From the NCBI GenBank assembly GCA_034180455.1, contig JAXFOG010000006.1, forward strand, positions 62,001-126,000: a DNA stretch of 64,000 nt, in the 5' to 3' direction. The notes beneath the pieces were generated by a model. That model worked only from the letters and a program-made list of their open reading frames with translations, was not told the DNA's origin and did not search any database. The translations under genes were made by a program, and so were the position numbers. Each line of letters starts with the position of its first letter. Within the stretch, counting starts at the first letter, position 1. This stretch comes from JAAZPT01 sp034180455 (GTDB lineage: Bacteria; Bacillota; Clostridia; Christensenellales; Aristaeellaceae). Positions 19,085 through 27,937 of the stretch are shown piece by piece.

Positions 19085-19348
19085 ATGAGTAATAGAATTT
19101 GGATAAAGCTAATAAAAGATAATAAAATAATTAAAGATATAATATTTGTATCTTCAAAGAATGATGTACAAAATCAGCTACTTGAAAAGTGTAAGGAGCT
19201 TGATATTTCTCAACCAATTTGGTCAAATAAAAATATTCGTGATTGGGAAAATCATGGAATAACTCGTTTTTTTGAAAGTGATTTTATTGATGACTTTCAA
19301 TATGATAGCATGGAACTAAACTTTGTGGCAGATAAAAAGTCTAGGTAA
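19085..19348 (+). CDS. Small conserved-looking protein of unknown function
   Basis: This 87-residue protein starts at the ATG with GGTGGA just upstream; an in-frame TTG at 19073 lies within that site. It is not recognised as a known family. It starts with a short strand-like segment (RIWIKLIKDNKIIKD), then a helix and a WSNKNIRDWENHG segment, with no signal peptide or membrane helix. A TATAAT at 19063-19068 is a possible -10. Its last eight bases overlap the end of the convergent riboflavin kinase gene and no hairpin separates them. Codon use matches its neighbours and the ribosome site is good, so it is probably real. Confidence 0.6.
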   Translation: MSNRIWIKLIKDNKIIKDIIFVSSKNDVQNQLLEKCKELDISQPIWSNKNIRDWENHGITRFFESDFIDDFQYDSMELNFVADKKSR

Positions 19349-19721
19349 AGAATTTCTTTGCTACAATTACATCTTTTTGGATCTGAGCAATCAGGTCTTT
19401 TTTATCAACAAATTTTATTTCATTTCTTATTTTTTTATGAAAGTATATTGTTATCTCATCATCATATAAATTTATATCTTTATCAAGAATATAGGCTTCT
19501 ATTGTTGCAGGGCCATCGGGGAAGCTTGGGTGAACTCCTATATTTACAACGCTCGGATAAGCAATATCATTATGTTTCACATATAAACTTGCGATATATA
19601 CTCCAAAACTAATTGGGACTTGCTCTTTAAGAAGTAGATTGGCTGTTGGGAAACCCAGTTTTCTACCAAGCTTTTTTCCACTAGCAACCCTTCCACTGTA
19701 TGAATATATAGTGTCCTTCAT
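19341..19721 (-). CDS. Stand-alone riboflavin kinase
   Basis: This 126-residue protein is a riboflavin kinase domain alone. It shows GRKLGFPTANL, the FGVYIA segment, NIGVHPSF and the IEAYILD pattern that define the domain making FMN from riboflavin. In most bacteria this domain is the C-terminal half of bifunctional RibF; the FAD synthetase half is absent here and no remnant lies upstream. The start has GGAG before it and begins three bases after the flippase stop, so it is the last gene of the polysaccharide operon. Its function there is unclear. A complete RibF elsewhere in the genome would make this a paralogue. Confidence 0.85.
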   Translation of the reverse strand: MKDTIYSYSGRVASGKKLGRKLGFPTANLLLKEQVPISFGVYIASLYVKHNDIAYPSVVNIGVHPSFPDGPATIEAYILDKDINLYDDEITIYFHKKIRNEIKFVDKKDLIAQIQKDVIVAKKFFT

Positions 19722-19724
19722 TTT

Positions 19725-21227
19725 TTACTCCTGTATACTATAACTATTTAAATGTACCCATTTTTCATGAAGAAATTTTCTGTTTATCATAAAGTATAAT
19801 ACCATCCAAGTAATACCCAGAACAATTGATACAATTATTCCTTTTATATCAATACCTGGATTTATTAAGTGTTTAAGTAATATAAATATGGGAGCTACAA
19901 GTAAGTTTACTAACAATACATGAAATATATCTTTCAATGGAAATAACTCTTTGATACTCATTTCTAATATTTTTGATGTGAATCTTAATTGTATGAAATT
20001 AACAAGTGAGATGCAAAGCACTGTTGAAATTGCAGGACCTATAAAACCAAAAAGCTTAAAGAATAAAAAGTTAGAAACTAAGTTAGTAGCAAGTGCTAAT
20101 AACGAACTATAAAACACATATTTTGTATTGCCAGTAATATTAAGAATTATTCCAAAATACGTTGACCTTAATATCAATATCAATGTGCATATTTTAAAAA
20201 CATTTATTCCTTCTAAATATGCATCTGAGTACAGAAAAACTAATACTTGAGGAGCAAATGTAATTATAGATGTTGCAAAAAATACCATTATGGTAAATCC
20301 AATGCAAATAGAGCTATGCCATATCGCAACAATTCCTGATGTATCTTTGTGCTTATACATACGGCTCATTTTAGGAAGGAGTATTGCTGTAAAAGAGTTA
20401 ACTATTAGAGCTATAGGTAATTCTTTAGAAGCGTTTGTGTATATAGCAAGGCTGTTGGTATCCATAAGACCCGAGATTACAAGCTTATCAAGCTCTATTG
20501 ACAACGTAGATACCATAGTTCCTAAGCCGAGTGGTATCGAAAACTTTAGCATAGTCTTAAGATAAGATTTTATTTCAACATTATTGATGGTCTTACTAAG
20601 CTCTGAAGACGAAAATTCTCCAATGCTAAATGCACTAATATATACATATATTGCATAGATAAACTGTATAAGAATATACAGTATCATATACCCTTTAAAA
20701 CTGAGATTAAATATTTTGATAAATATTATTGATAGGAGTAGTGCAAAATTATTTAAGAGAGTTAAAATTATGAGCTTATTAGATTTTCCTATTGCTATTA
20801 AAAGATTACTATTACTCTGAATTATTACTGTAAATAATGGTAGAGTAGAGTATATAAGTGTAAAGTCTTTTAATATGTCATTTTTAAAATAAGCTTTAAG
20901 ATATGGCGTAAATAAATACATCAAAAAGCATACAACAATAAATATTGCACTTAAAGAGAAAAAATATACAAATATGAACTCTTGCTTTTCCTTTTTATTC
21001 TCGGATCTTGCAAAAAAGTAATTTATACAGTTTGGTAATCCCATCGAGAAAATAGCGACTGCCAATACATTTATTATTTGAATTTGAGAATATGTTCCGT
21101 ACTCAAACTTGCTAATAAACCTTGAAAGCAGCATTATCGTAATCATATTTATACTTAATGATAATATATTTGATAATGATAACTTTGTGGCATCGCTAGC
21201 AAGACCAGATTTATATTTATTTTGCAT
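19725..21227 (-). CDS. Polysaccharide flippase (MOP family, Wzx-like)
   Basis: This 500-residue integral membrane protein has about twelve to fourteen hydrophobic segments across its length. An N-terminal KLSLSNILSL helix is followed by a pattern typical of oligosaccharide flippases (GLPNCINYFF near 60). The family moves lipid-linked sugar units to the outer face of the membrane. Its start overlaps the end of the upstream glycosyltransferase by eleven bases. With the polymerase and two glycosyltransferases it makes a small Wzx/Wzy-type export set. The priming glycosyltransferase and chain-length regulator are not in this window. Confidence 0.87.
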   Translation of the reverse strand: MQNKYKSGLASDATKLSLSNILSLSINMITIMLLSRFISKFEYGTYSQIQIINVLAVAIFSMGLPNCINYFFARSENKKEKQEFIFVYFFSLSAIFIVVCFLMYLFTPYLKAYFKNDILKDFTLIYSTLPLFTVIIQSNSNLLIAIGKSNKLIILTLLNNFALLLSIIFIKIFNLSFKGYMILYILIQFIYAIYVYISAFSIGEFSSSELSKTINNVEIKSYLKTMLKFSIPLGLGTMVSTLSIELDKLVISGLMDTNSLAIYTNASKELPIALIVNSFTAILLPKMSRMYKHKDTSGIVAIWHSSICIGFTIMVFFATSIITFAPQVLVFLYSDAYLEGINVFKICTLILILRSTYFGIILNITGNTKYVFYSSLLALATNLVSNFLFFKLFGFIGPAISTVLCISLVNFIQLRFTSKILEMSIKELFPLKDIFHVLLVNLLVAPIFILLKHLINPGIDIKGIIVSIVLGITWMVLYFMINRKFLHEKWVHLNSYSIQE

Positions 21228-22290
21228 TCTTAACCGCCATTAATTCTCTACATACTTGTTCTGCTCGAGCTTCCCAGTTATGATTATTTTGTATAGCATT
21301 ATAAGCATTCTTAGAATAATACCTTAGAATATCTAAATCATTAAACATTTTTTTAAGGTTTATTTCAAACTGTTCAGAATTATCATCACAGCATATTCCA
21401 CACCTACACTCGTCTATTATATTCTTTGTTGCAAGGTTTGATGTAGCTAGTATCGGTTTTCCGTAACTCATATATTCGAATGTTTTAATAGCTACTGCAA
21501 GATTGTTATAAGCATTCTTTTCAAGTGGCAAAAGCGCAACTGAAGATTTGTCGTAGTAGGCTTTTAAATCCTTACCACTTGCATGAACAATCTCAATATA
21601 CTTATGTTTGCTTAAATGTTCATAATTTTGATAATCATCTTCTCTGCAAACAATAATTAATTTGTATTCTCTTGATTTATTTAAATTTTCAAAAGTTTTT
21701 TCAAGGATATCTGTGCCATATCGCCTGGCTAATCCACCTACATATATTGCTGTATTGTTGTTTACAAAATTATATTCATTCTTAGGGCTGGCTGCAGGTG
21801 GAAGAACACGCATGTCTTTATACTTAAAGTATCGAAAACATTCTTTGGATGGAAAATATACTATATCAAAAATGCTCAATATTCTTTCGGTTTTTACTTT
21901 AAGTATTTTCATATATATACTATGAATATAGTCTTTTAAAGATTTATATATAACAATATTTTTGAAAGAAAAATAAAAATCTCTATAAAAATATGCACAA
22001 GGAATATTTTTGCTTTTAATTATTTTTATAAGTTTATAGTCATAATTGTACTTTATAGGAAGCGTGGGGGACTCATAGTAGCAGATATCGGGATTAAATT
22101 TTTCAATTTGCAATATAATTTGTTCTATTTCTTTTTTTCTGTTTTGCTTATTTGATCTATCTTGATTTGTGGCTAGAAGAAGTACATTATGCCCCAAATT
22201 AGTAAAAGCCTCATACATTTTATAAGGCCTTAATGCATTACCAGAATTTATATTATTAAAATCAATAAAACAAATATACAATATATTCAT
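21217..22290 (-). CDS. Glycosyltransferase (GT-B, group 1 type)
   Basis: This 357-residue protein looks like a GT4-type transferase. The N-terminus (ILYICFIDFNNINSGNALRP) is a Rossmann-like start. The C-terminal half carries IYVGGLARRYG, then LLPLEKNAYNN and KTFEYMSYGKPILA, the usual nucleotide-sugar site layout. Donor and acceptor cannot be assigned. It lies in the polysaccharide operon, one base after the upstream glycosyltransferase and overlapping the flippase start. No membrane helix is evident, so it is probably peripheral on the cytoplasmic face. Confidence 0.85.
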   Translation of the reverse strand: MNILYICFIDFNNINSGNALRPYKMYEAFTNLGHNVLLLATNQDRSNKQNRKKEIEQIILQIEKFNPDICYYESPTLPIKYNYDYKLIKIIKSKNIPCAYFYRDFYFSFKNIVIYKSLKDYIHSIYMKILKVKTERILSIFDIVYFPSKECFRYFKYKDMRVLPPAASPKNEYNFVNNNTAIYVGGLARRYGTDILEKTFENLNKSREYKLIIVCREDDYQNYEHLSKHKYIEIVHASGKDLKAYYDKSSVALLPLEKNAYNNLAVAIKTFEYMSYGKPILATSNLATKNIIDECRCGICCDDNSEQFEINLKKMFNDLDILRYYSKNAYNAIQNNHNWEARAEQVCRELMAVKNAK

Positions 22291-22291
22291 A

Positions 22292-23422
22292 TTATTTCCT
22301 CAGATTATTTTGAATTTCCAGCCATTTATTTATAAAATTACTTTCACCAAAGTCGTTAAGTATATTCCTTGAAATAAATTTATTGTCAAATTTATCTATG
22401 CTTTTGTACATAGATTCAAAACACTCTACTAATTCATTTTCGCTTTTAGCAATATAACCGTATTTATCGCTCCAAAGATATTTTATGCCGACATTATCGT
22501 ATGAAATAACAGGTCTACCAATAGCTAATGCTTCTCTATACACCATTCCAAATGTCTCAAGCTTGCTTGCAAGAGCAAAAGCATCACAATTTTTATATTC
22601 ATCAATCATTTCTTCTCTATTTAATACACCTATAAGCTCTATTCGATTATCGTTGTTAATTGCCTTTTTGATATTCTCTAATTCTGGGCCATTTCCTGCA
22701 ATACGTAGTTTAATAGTTTGTTGATCTTTAAATGCAATTTTAAATGCATTTATCAACTCAACAAAACCCTTGTGCGAATAAAAATTTCCTGCAGAGAAAA
22801 ATACAAAATTTTCTTTTTTTACTCTTGGATAATACGAATAACTATTATTGATTACATTATTAAGTATTTTAATATCACCAATATTATCTGATTTTTTATT
22901 TAAACTTTCTACCAATTCTGGAGAAACAGCAAAATATTTATATGAATTTTTCAAGGTGTAAATTAGTAGAGAAGTAATATGATTATTAATTTTGTTTAAA
23001 AATAGTGTTCCATGCTCCAATACAACAACAGGAATGTTAAACTTATTTCCCAGAACACATGCGGCAAATCCTGAGGGAAAAGTAAAATGTGCATAAATTA
23101 CATCAGGATTTCCGTATTTTTTTATAGCTAAATTAAATATGTACTTTAGCTTTTTAGAATATAAATTAACATACAATCTTGAAAGTCGTGTGCGCATAAG
23201 ACCATGTGTATGCAGCGCTATAACATTAATTTTATCAATAGTATAAAAATGTGCATTATATAGGCTATTATCAAGCCAATGTTTATAGCTATATTCGCCA
23301 GCATCTAGAACGATAACTTCATGACCCATATTCATAAGTATTTCGGCCTGTTCAAGTACAAAAGATCCCGATCGATTATTGATGCTATTTGGAAATACGG
23401 GAGTAATAATAAAAATTTTCAA
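22292..23422 (-). CDS. Glycosyltransferase family 4-like protein
   Basis: This 376-residue transferase of the GT4 type has the N-terminal segment (KIFIITPVFPN) common to wall and capsule enzymes. It also has the donor-site pattern E-TFGMVYR-E near residues 290-300 and FFSAGNFYSHKGFVELI near 210. It starts at a TTG with AGGAG about nine bases upstream and overlaps the polymerase gene by 38 bases, showing tight coupling. The sugar donor is unknown. Confidence 0.87.
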   Translation of the reverse strand: MKIFIITPVFPNSINNRSGSFVLEQAEILMNMGHEVIVLDAGEYSYKHWLDNSLYNAHFYTIDKINVIALHTHGLMRTRLSRLYVNLYSKKLKYIFNLAIKKYGNPDVIYAHFTFPSGFAACVLGNKFNIPVVVLEHGTLFLNKINNHITSLLIYTLKNSYKYFAVSPELVESLNKKSDNIGDIKILNNVINNSYSYYPRVKKENFVFFSAGNFYSHKGFVELINAFKIAFKDQQTIKLRIAGNGPELENIKKAINNDNRIELIGVLNREEMIDEYKNCDAFALASKLETFGMVYREALAIGRPVISYDNVGIKYLWSDKYGYIAKSENELVECFESMYKSIDKFDNKFISRNILNDFGESNFINKWLEIQNNLRK

Positions 23423-24686
23423 TATTTATTTCTCCTAACAACATGTAGATTGATGGAATTAAAAAGAATACAGTAAAAATTGATATAAAATCTCTAAAAG
23501 GGTTTACTATCATTAATATAAAAAGTATAGCGATCCAAGAGAATGAAATATTATTCTTACATGACCATTTTATAGAAAGCAAATGAAACAAAAAGAATAA
23601 AAAGTAAGGTATGAATCCAATTATGCCAAACTGTGCCAAATAGTCTGCTAGCTGTGAGTGCATACCTAGACCAAGATTTAATAATAAATCTTCATTTCCA
23701 GCACTTAAATAATTATAGCCTAAAATTGGACTATTGAAAAATGCTTTAATATCTAATGCAATTTGTGAAAATCTGTTTTCTGCACTTTTAAAGGCATCAC
23801 TAGCAGAATTGCCCTTTAGGATTTCAGCTACAGATGCTAATCTGCTATCTAGCTTGCTGTTGCCTCCCGAAGATATTTTAGCAAGTAAGTTTCCAAAAAC
23901 TTCTGGAGACAGTAAAAACACAGAAATAATAATAAATGCCAGTATAGAAATTACAAAATATATAGGTTTTTTGTAATTCAAATGTTTTTTTGCAGAAGAA
24001 CAAATAGCACAAAATATTATTCCAAAAACACCTACAATAAGTGTAATAGAACTTCTAACTTTATATATTGCAAATAATGAAAAAACCATGAAGAGTATAA
24101 TCACTAACTTTATTGCTGAAGAGATATTTCCTTTTGAAAAAATATAAGAACTAGCAAAGGCACAGAGCAATGATAACGAAAAATATGTACCAAGTAGATG
24201 TCCAAAAGGATAAAGATGGTATTTGATTCTATGAGATATTATTAGGGATGAAATATCATAATTAAAACTAAAAACAACTATTCCACATAAAGCTGTAAGA
24301 ATAATTAAAAATATAGAAAAGCTAACAATTTTCTTTATTAAATAAAAGTCTTTATTATAAATTAGATTGTAAAATAGTAATATACTAAAATATGTATAGA
24401 ATAGACTTATATTTATTTTGATTGCATCTAAATAATGACTACTGCATAATGCAGTTATCAAACTATATAAGATAAAGACAGAAAAACATATTATAACTTT
24501 ATTCTTTATCAAGTCGGATGACAAACGTTTTTCAAATAATACAAAAATTATCCATAAAAACGATAGTACTGTATATATAAAATTATTATATGGAGTGCGA
24601 ATTCCCAATAAATTTATAGAAAGTATAATAAAAACTATATAGTCGCTTATTTTTATAATTCTTTTCTCATTAGAAAACTGAATCAT
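23385..24686 (-). CDS. O-antigen polymerase/ligase-like membrane protein
   Basis: This 433-residue protein has about ten or more hydrophobic helices and a long external loop near residues 270-330 (LDSRLASVAEIL; ILGYNYLSAGN). That layout is typical of Wzy polymerases and O-antigen ligases, which have little sequence conservation. The ATG at 24686 has GGAG seven bases upstream; a longer TTG start at 24698 lies inside that ribosome site. It is the first gene of the minus-strand polysaccharide operon and has its own promoter. Polymerase rather than ligase fits the nearby flippase, but this is inference. Confidence 0.8.
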   Translation of the reverse strand: MIQFSNEKRIIKISDYIVFIILSINLLGIRTPYNNFIYTVLSFLWIIFVLFEKRLSSDLIKNKVIICFSVFILYSLITALCSSHYLDAIKINISLFYTYFSILLFYNLIYNKDFYLIKKIVSFSIFLIILTALCGIVVFSFNYDISSLIISHRIKYHLYPFGHLLGTYFSLSLLCAFASSYIFSKGNISSAIKLVIILFMVFSLFAIYKVRSSITLIVGVFGIIFCAICSSAKKHLNYKKPIYFVISILAFIIISVFLLSPEVFGNLLAKISSGGNSKLDSRLASVAEILKGNSASDAFKSAENRFSQIALDIKAFFNSPILGYNYLSAGNEDLLLNLGLGMHSQLADYLAQFGIIGFIPYFLFFLFHLLSIKWSCKNNISFSWIAILFILMIVNPFRDFISIFTVFFLIPSIYMLLGEINIENFYYYSRISK

Positions 24687-24716
24687 TTTATACTCCAATC
24701 AAATAAATACATAGAT

Positions 24717-24745
24717 AATATAGCATAAATGCCTATTTTATACAA
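24717..24745 (-). promoter_or_regulatory. Promoter of the polysaccharide operon
   Basis: On the minus strand TTGTAT (24745-24740) and TATATT (24722-24717) are spaced by 17 bases, with an extended -10 TGC. An inverted pair ATGCCT/AGGCAT (24729-24734 and 24748-24753) flanks the -35 and may be an operator. Confidence 0.6.
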
Positions 24746-24800
24746 ACAGGCATACAATTGTGTATAAATTGTAAATAATAAAAAAAGTTGAATATAAAGC

Positions 24801-24829
24801 TTGCAAATTTACTAATTTTGTCGTAAACT
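24801..24829 (+). promoter_or_regulatory. Candidate promoter for groESL
   Basis: TTGCAA at 24801-24806 and TAAACT at 24824-24829 are 17 bases apart. The predicted start near 24836 would put the CIRCE element at the start of the transcript, its usual place. The -10 match is moderate. Confidence 0.5.
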
Positions 24830-24832
24830 ATA

Positions 24833-24859
24833 TTAGCAGTCAATTGATGTGACTGCTAA
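24833..24859 (+). promoter_or_regulatory. CIRCE-type HrcA operator (symmetric variant)
   Basis: TTAGCAGTC (24833-24841), a nine-base spacer and GACTGCTAA (24851-24859) form a perfect inverted repeat directly ahead of groES. The known CIRCE is TTAGCACTC-N9-GAGTGCTAA. One position differs in both arms, in a way that keeps the symmetry. HrcA repression of groESL is the established role in Gram-positive bacteria. Confidence 0.88.
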
Positions 24860-24882
24860 CAAAATTAGTGCAGGAGGAATAT

Positions 24883-25167
24883 ATGAATATTAAACCATTA
24901 AGCGATCGTGTGCTTATTAAAAATTTAGAAGCTGAAGAAACTACAAAAGGTGGAATAGTTCTTCCAGGTAGTGCAAAAGAGAAACCACAGATGGCAGAAG
25001 TTCTCGCAGTAGGACCAGGTGGTGTAGTTGATGGAAAAGAGATAAAAATGGAGCTATCTGTTGGGCAAAAGGTTATATATAGCAAATATGCTGGTACAGA
25101 AGTAAAGTTCGATGGTAATGAGTATATTCTGATCCGTCAGAGTGATGTATTGGCAATCGTTGAATAA
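24883..25167 (+). CDS. groES: Co-chaperonin GroES
   Basis: GroES caps the GroEL ring during ATP-driven protein folding. The 94-residue protein starts NIKPLSDRVLIK and includes the mobile-loop region ETTKGGIVLP and the SKYAGTEVK segment; the length is standard. The ATG at 24883 is backed by AGGAGGA; an in-frame GTG at 24868 lies upstream of that site and is rejected. It sits just after the CIRCE element and is followed by groEL after 14 bases. Confidence 0.98.
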   Translation: MNIKPLSDRVLIKNLEAEETTKGGIVLPGSAKEKPQMAEVLAVGPGGVVDGKEIKMELSVGQKVIYSKYAGTEVKFDGNEYILIRQSDVLAIVE

Positions 25168-25181
25168 GGAGGATTTACATT

Positions 25182-26810
25182 ATGGCAAAGCAAATATTAT
25201 ATGGTGAAGACGCTCGAAAGGCTATAGAAAAGGGAATTAACTCCCTAGCAAATACAGTTAAAATTACATTAGGACCTAAGGGAAGAAATGTAGTTCTAGA
25301 TAAAAAATATGGTACCCCACTAATTACAAATGATGGTGTTACTATTGCTAAAGATATTGAACTAGAAGATCCTTTTGAGAACATGGGTGCTCAACTTTTG
25401 AAGGAAGTTGCCACAAAAACAAATGATACAGCTGGTGACGGTACAACAACAGCTACATTACTTGCTCAGGCTATTATTCGTGAAGGTTTGAAAAATTTAG
25501 CTGCTGGTGCAAATCCAATGATTCTAAAGAATGGAATCGAGAAAGCTACAAGCAAAGCTGTTGAAGGCCTTAAGGAACTAAGTCGCCCAATTACAAGTAA
25601 AAACGCAATAGCTCAGGTTGCATCAATTTCTGCTGGCGATTCAAAAGTTGGCGAAATGATAAGCGAAGCTATGGAAAAAGTTGGTAAAGACGGCGTTATT
25701 ACTGTTGAAGATAGCAAAACAATGGATACACAGCTTGTAGTTGTTGAAGGTATGCAGTTTGATAGAGGATATGCTTCAGCTTACATGGTTACAGATACAG
25801 ATAAGATGGAAGCTGTTCTGGATGATCCTGTTATTCTTATAACAGATAGAAAGATAAGCAATATTCAGGATATACTCCCATTACTGGAGAAAATTGCTCA
25901 GACTGGCAAAAAACTACTAATAATTGCTGAAGATGTTGAAGGCGAAGCACTTACAACACTAGTTTTGAACAAATTACGTGGTACATTTACATGTGTTGCT
26001 GTAAAAGCTCCTGGATTTGGTGACAGACGTAAAGAAATGCTAAGAGATATAGCTATACTTACAGGTGGTCAAGTAATTAGTGATGAACTTGGTCTTGATC
26101 TTAAAGAAACAACACTCGATATGCTTGGTACTGCAAGGCAGGTTAAGGTTGATAAAGAAAATACTACTATCGTTGGTGGTAGTGGAGAAAAATCTGATAT
26201 TGATGCTAGAATCGCAAGTATTCGTGCACAAATTGAAGAAACCACAAGTGAGTATGATAGAGAGAAACTACAAGAACGTCTTGCCAAACTTGCTGGTGGC
26301 GTAGCTGTAATCCAAGTTGGCGCTGCAACAGAAGTAGAAATGAAAGAACGCAAACTGCGCATGGAAGACGCTCTCGCCGCAACAAAGGCAGCAGTAGAAG
26401 AAGGCATAGTTCCAGGTGGTGGAGTTTCATTACTTCTTGTAAGCAAGAATGTTAGAGATGAAATCAAGAATAGCTCTGGTGATGAAAAAACAGGTATGAA
26501 TATTATTCTAAGAGCACTTGAAGAACCACTTAGACAGATTGTTGAAAACGCTGGTATTGAAGGAAGCGTTATAGTAGATAAGGTAAAGAATTCTAATGAT
26601 GGTATTGGATTTAATGCTCTTACAGGTGAGTATGTAGACATGATAGAAGCAGGTATAATAGACCCAACAAAGGTTACAAGATCTGCTTTGCAAAATGCAG
26701 CAAGCGTTGCAGCACTAGTTCTCACTACAGAAAGTCTTGTTACAGATATACCTGAGCCAGAAGCTCCAGTAAATCCTGCAGCAGCAGGCATGGGCGGCGG
26801 AATGTATTAA
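25182..26810 (+). CDS. groEL: Chaperonin GroEL
   Basis: This is the 60-kDa chaperonin, 542 residues. It shows the ATP-site motif GDGTTTAT, LGPKGRNVVLD near the N-terminus, the hinge and apical regions, and the Gly/Met-rich end (GMGGGMY). The start has AAGGAGGA. Together with groES it forms a two-gene heat-shock unit, regulated through CIRCE and closed by a strong terminator. Long open frames on the opposite strand here are shadows caused by biased codon use. Confidence 0.99.
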   Translation: MAKQILYGEDARKAIEKGINSLANTVKITLGPKGRNVVLDKKYGTPLITNDGVTIAKDIELEDPFENMGAQLLKEVATKTNDTAGDGTTTATLLAQAIIREGLKNLAAGANPMILKNGIEKATSKAVEGLKELSRPITSKNAIAQVASISAGDSKVGEMISEAMEKVGKDGVITVEDSKTMDTQLVVVEGMQFDRGYASAYMVTDTDKMEAVLDDPVILITDRKISNIQDILPLLEKIAQTGKKLLIIAEDVEGEALTTLVLNKLRGTFTCVAVKAPGFGDRRKEMLRDIAILTGGQVISDELGLDLKETTLDMLGTARQVKVDKENTTIVGGSGEKSDIDARIASIRAQIEETTSEYDREKLQERLAKLAGGVAVIQVGAATEVEMKERKLRMEDALAATKAAVEEGIVPGGGVSLLLVSKNVRDEIKNSSGDEKTGMNIILRALEEPLRQIVENAGIEGSVIVDKVKNSNDGIGFNALTGEYVDMIEAGIIDPTKVTRSALQNAASVAALVLTTESLVTDIPEPEAPVNPAAAGMGGGMY

Positions 26811-26835
26811 TAAAATTTCAAAGCTGTAATATAAT

Positions 26836-26879
26836 AAATCCGACTCCAAGAAGATTATCTTCAAAGAGTCGGATTTTTT
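26836..26879 (+). terminator. Terminator after groEL
   Basis: An 11-base-pair outer stem (26836-26846 with 26866-26876) encloses an inner GAAGAT/ATCTTC stem and runs into a T-tract. The two-tier hairpin is a strong terminator for groESL and faces the convergent galM end. Confidence 0.85.
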
Positions 26880-26888
26880 CATATAAAT

Positions 26889-27926
26889 TTATTTTATAAA
26901 TTCATATTCAGTAATTGAATAAAAATCATCGCCAGGTTTTAAAACAACTGATGGAAAATTTTCGCGATTTATACTATCTGGATAATGCTGTGTCTCAAGA
27001 CATACAAAACTATATTTGCCATAGTGAGCATTATTTTTACCACCAGGAATATTTGTTGTATTAGCAGTATATACTTGTACTCCAGGCTGATCAGTATATA
27101 CGTTCATCTTCCACTCATTCTTATCTGCGTACAGTGTTGCAATCTGCTTTTTTTGCATGCTGTCATTCACGCAGAAATTATGGTCTAATCCTTGAGCAAA
27201 GGTAATAAGTTGATTCTCATCTAAATGATCAATAACTTCAGAAATCTTTTTCTTTTTTCTAAAATCAAATAATGTACCACTTACATCGTTTAGCTTACCA
27301 GTAGGAATGAGATCCCTTTTTATATCTAGTACATAATCTGCATTTACTTCTAGATTATGATTCAATATGCTCCCATCATTATGACCATTTAGATTAAAAT
27401 AACTATGATTTGTAAAGTTTACTATTGTATCCTTATCAGTAGATGCATAATACTCTATTCTTATAGTTGAAGGTTTAATAAGAGTAAATTTTACTGTGAA
27501 ATCAAGATTCCCAGGATATCCCTCTTCGCCATCTGAACTATTTGTATGACAAATAAGGCACTCATTTTCTGTATTATCATACTTAATCTCAAATAATTTT
27601 TTTGTGAAATTATTTATTCCACCATGTAATGTGTTTTCGCCATCGTTTTTTGAGAGCTGGTATTTAACTTTATTTAAAGTAAATTCAGCATTAGCAATTC
27701 TGTTTGCATATCTTCCGACTGTAAAACCCATGCTCCCACATTTACCCTCGTATGGAGTTACATTATCAAATCCAGAAACAACATCAAGTTTTTTATCAAG
27801 AATAATATTTGTTATACATGCTCCAAGATCCATTACCGAGAATGAAAAATCCTGTGAACTCAATGTATGTAAATATACATCTTCGCCATTAGCAAGCTTA
27901 CCAAAGAATTTCTTACTATAAGACAT
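26889..27926 (-). CDS. galM: Aldose 1-epimerase (galactose mutarotase)
   Basis: GalM interconverts the alpha and beta forms of galactose or glucose so that galactokinase can act. Family motifs are seen: GRYANRIANAEF near residue 72, the catalytic His in TNHSYFNLNGH, and the catalytic Glu in CLETQHYPDS near the end. At 345 residues it is normal. The ATG has TAGGAGG upstream. It is the last gene of a unit with pgsA and the GuaA-like gene, eleven bases after the latter. A galactokinase gene is about 6 kb away in another operon, so the two may belong to one pathway. Confidence 0.93.
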   Translation of the reverse strand: MSYSKKFFGKLANGEDVYLHTLSSQDFSFSVMDLGACITNIILDKKLDVVSGFDNVTPYEGKCGSMGFTVGRYANRIANAEFTLNKVKYQLSKNDGENTLHGGINNFTKKLFEIKYDNTENECLICHTNSSDGEEGYPGNLDFTVKFTLIKPSTIRIEYYASTDKDTIVNFTNHSYFNLNGHNDGSILNHNLEVNADYVLDIKRDLIPTGKLNDVSGTLFDFRKKKKISEVIDHLDENQLITFAQGLDHNFCVNDSMQKKQIATLYADKNEWKMNVYTDQPGVQVYTANTTNIPGGKNNAHYGKYSFVCLETQHYPDSINRENFPSVVLKPGDDFYSITEYEFIK

Positions 27927-27937
27927 AAAAGTACCTC

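Noticed and set aside
26069..26791. 240-residue open frame opposite groEL
   Set aside because: It lies fully antisense to groEL, is Ser/Ala/Pro-rich as expected from reversed codon bias, and has no ribosome site.
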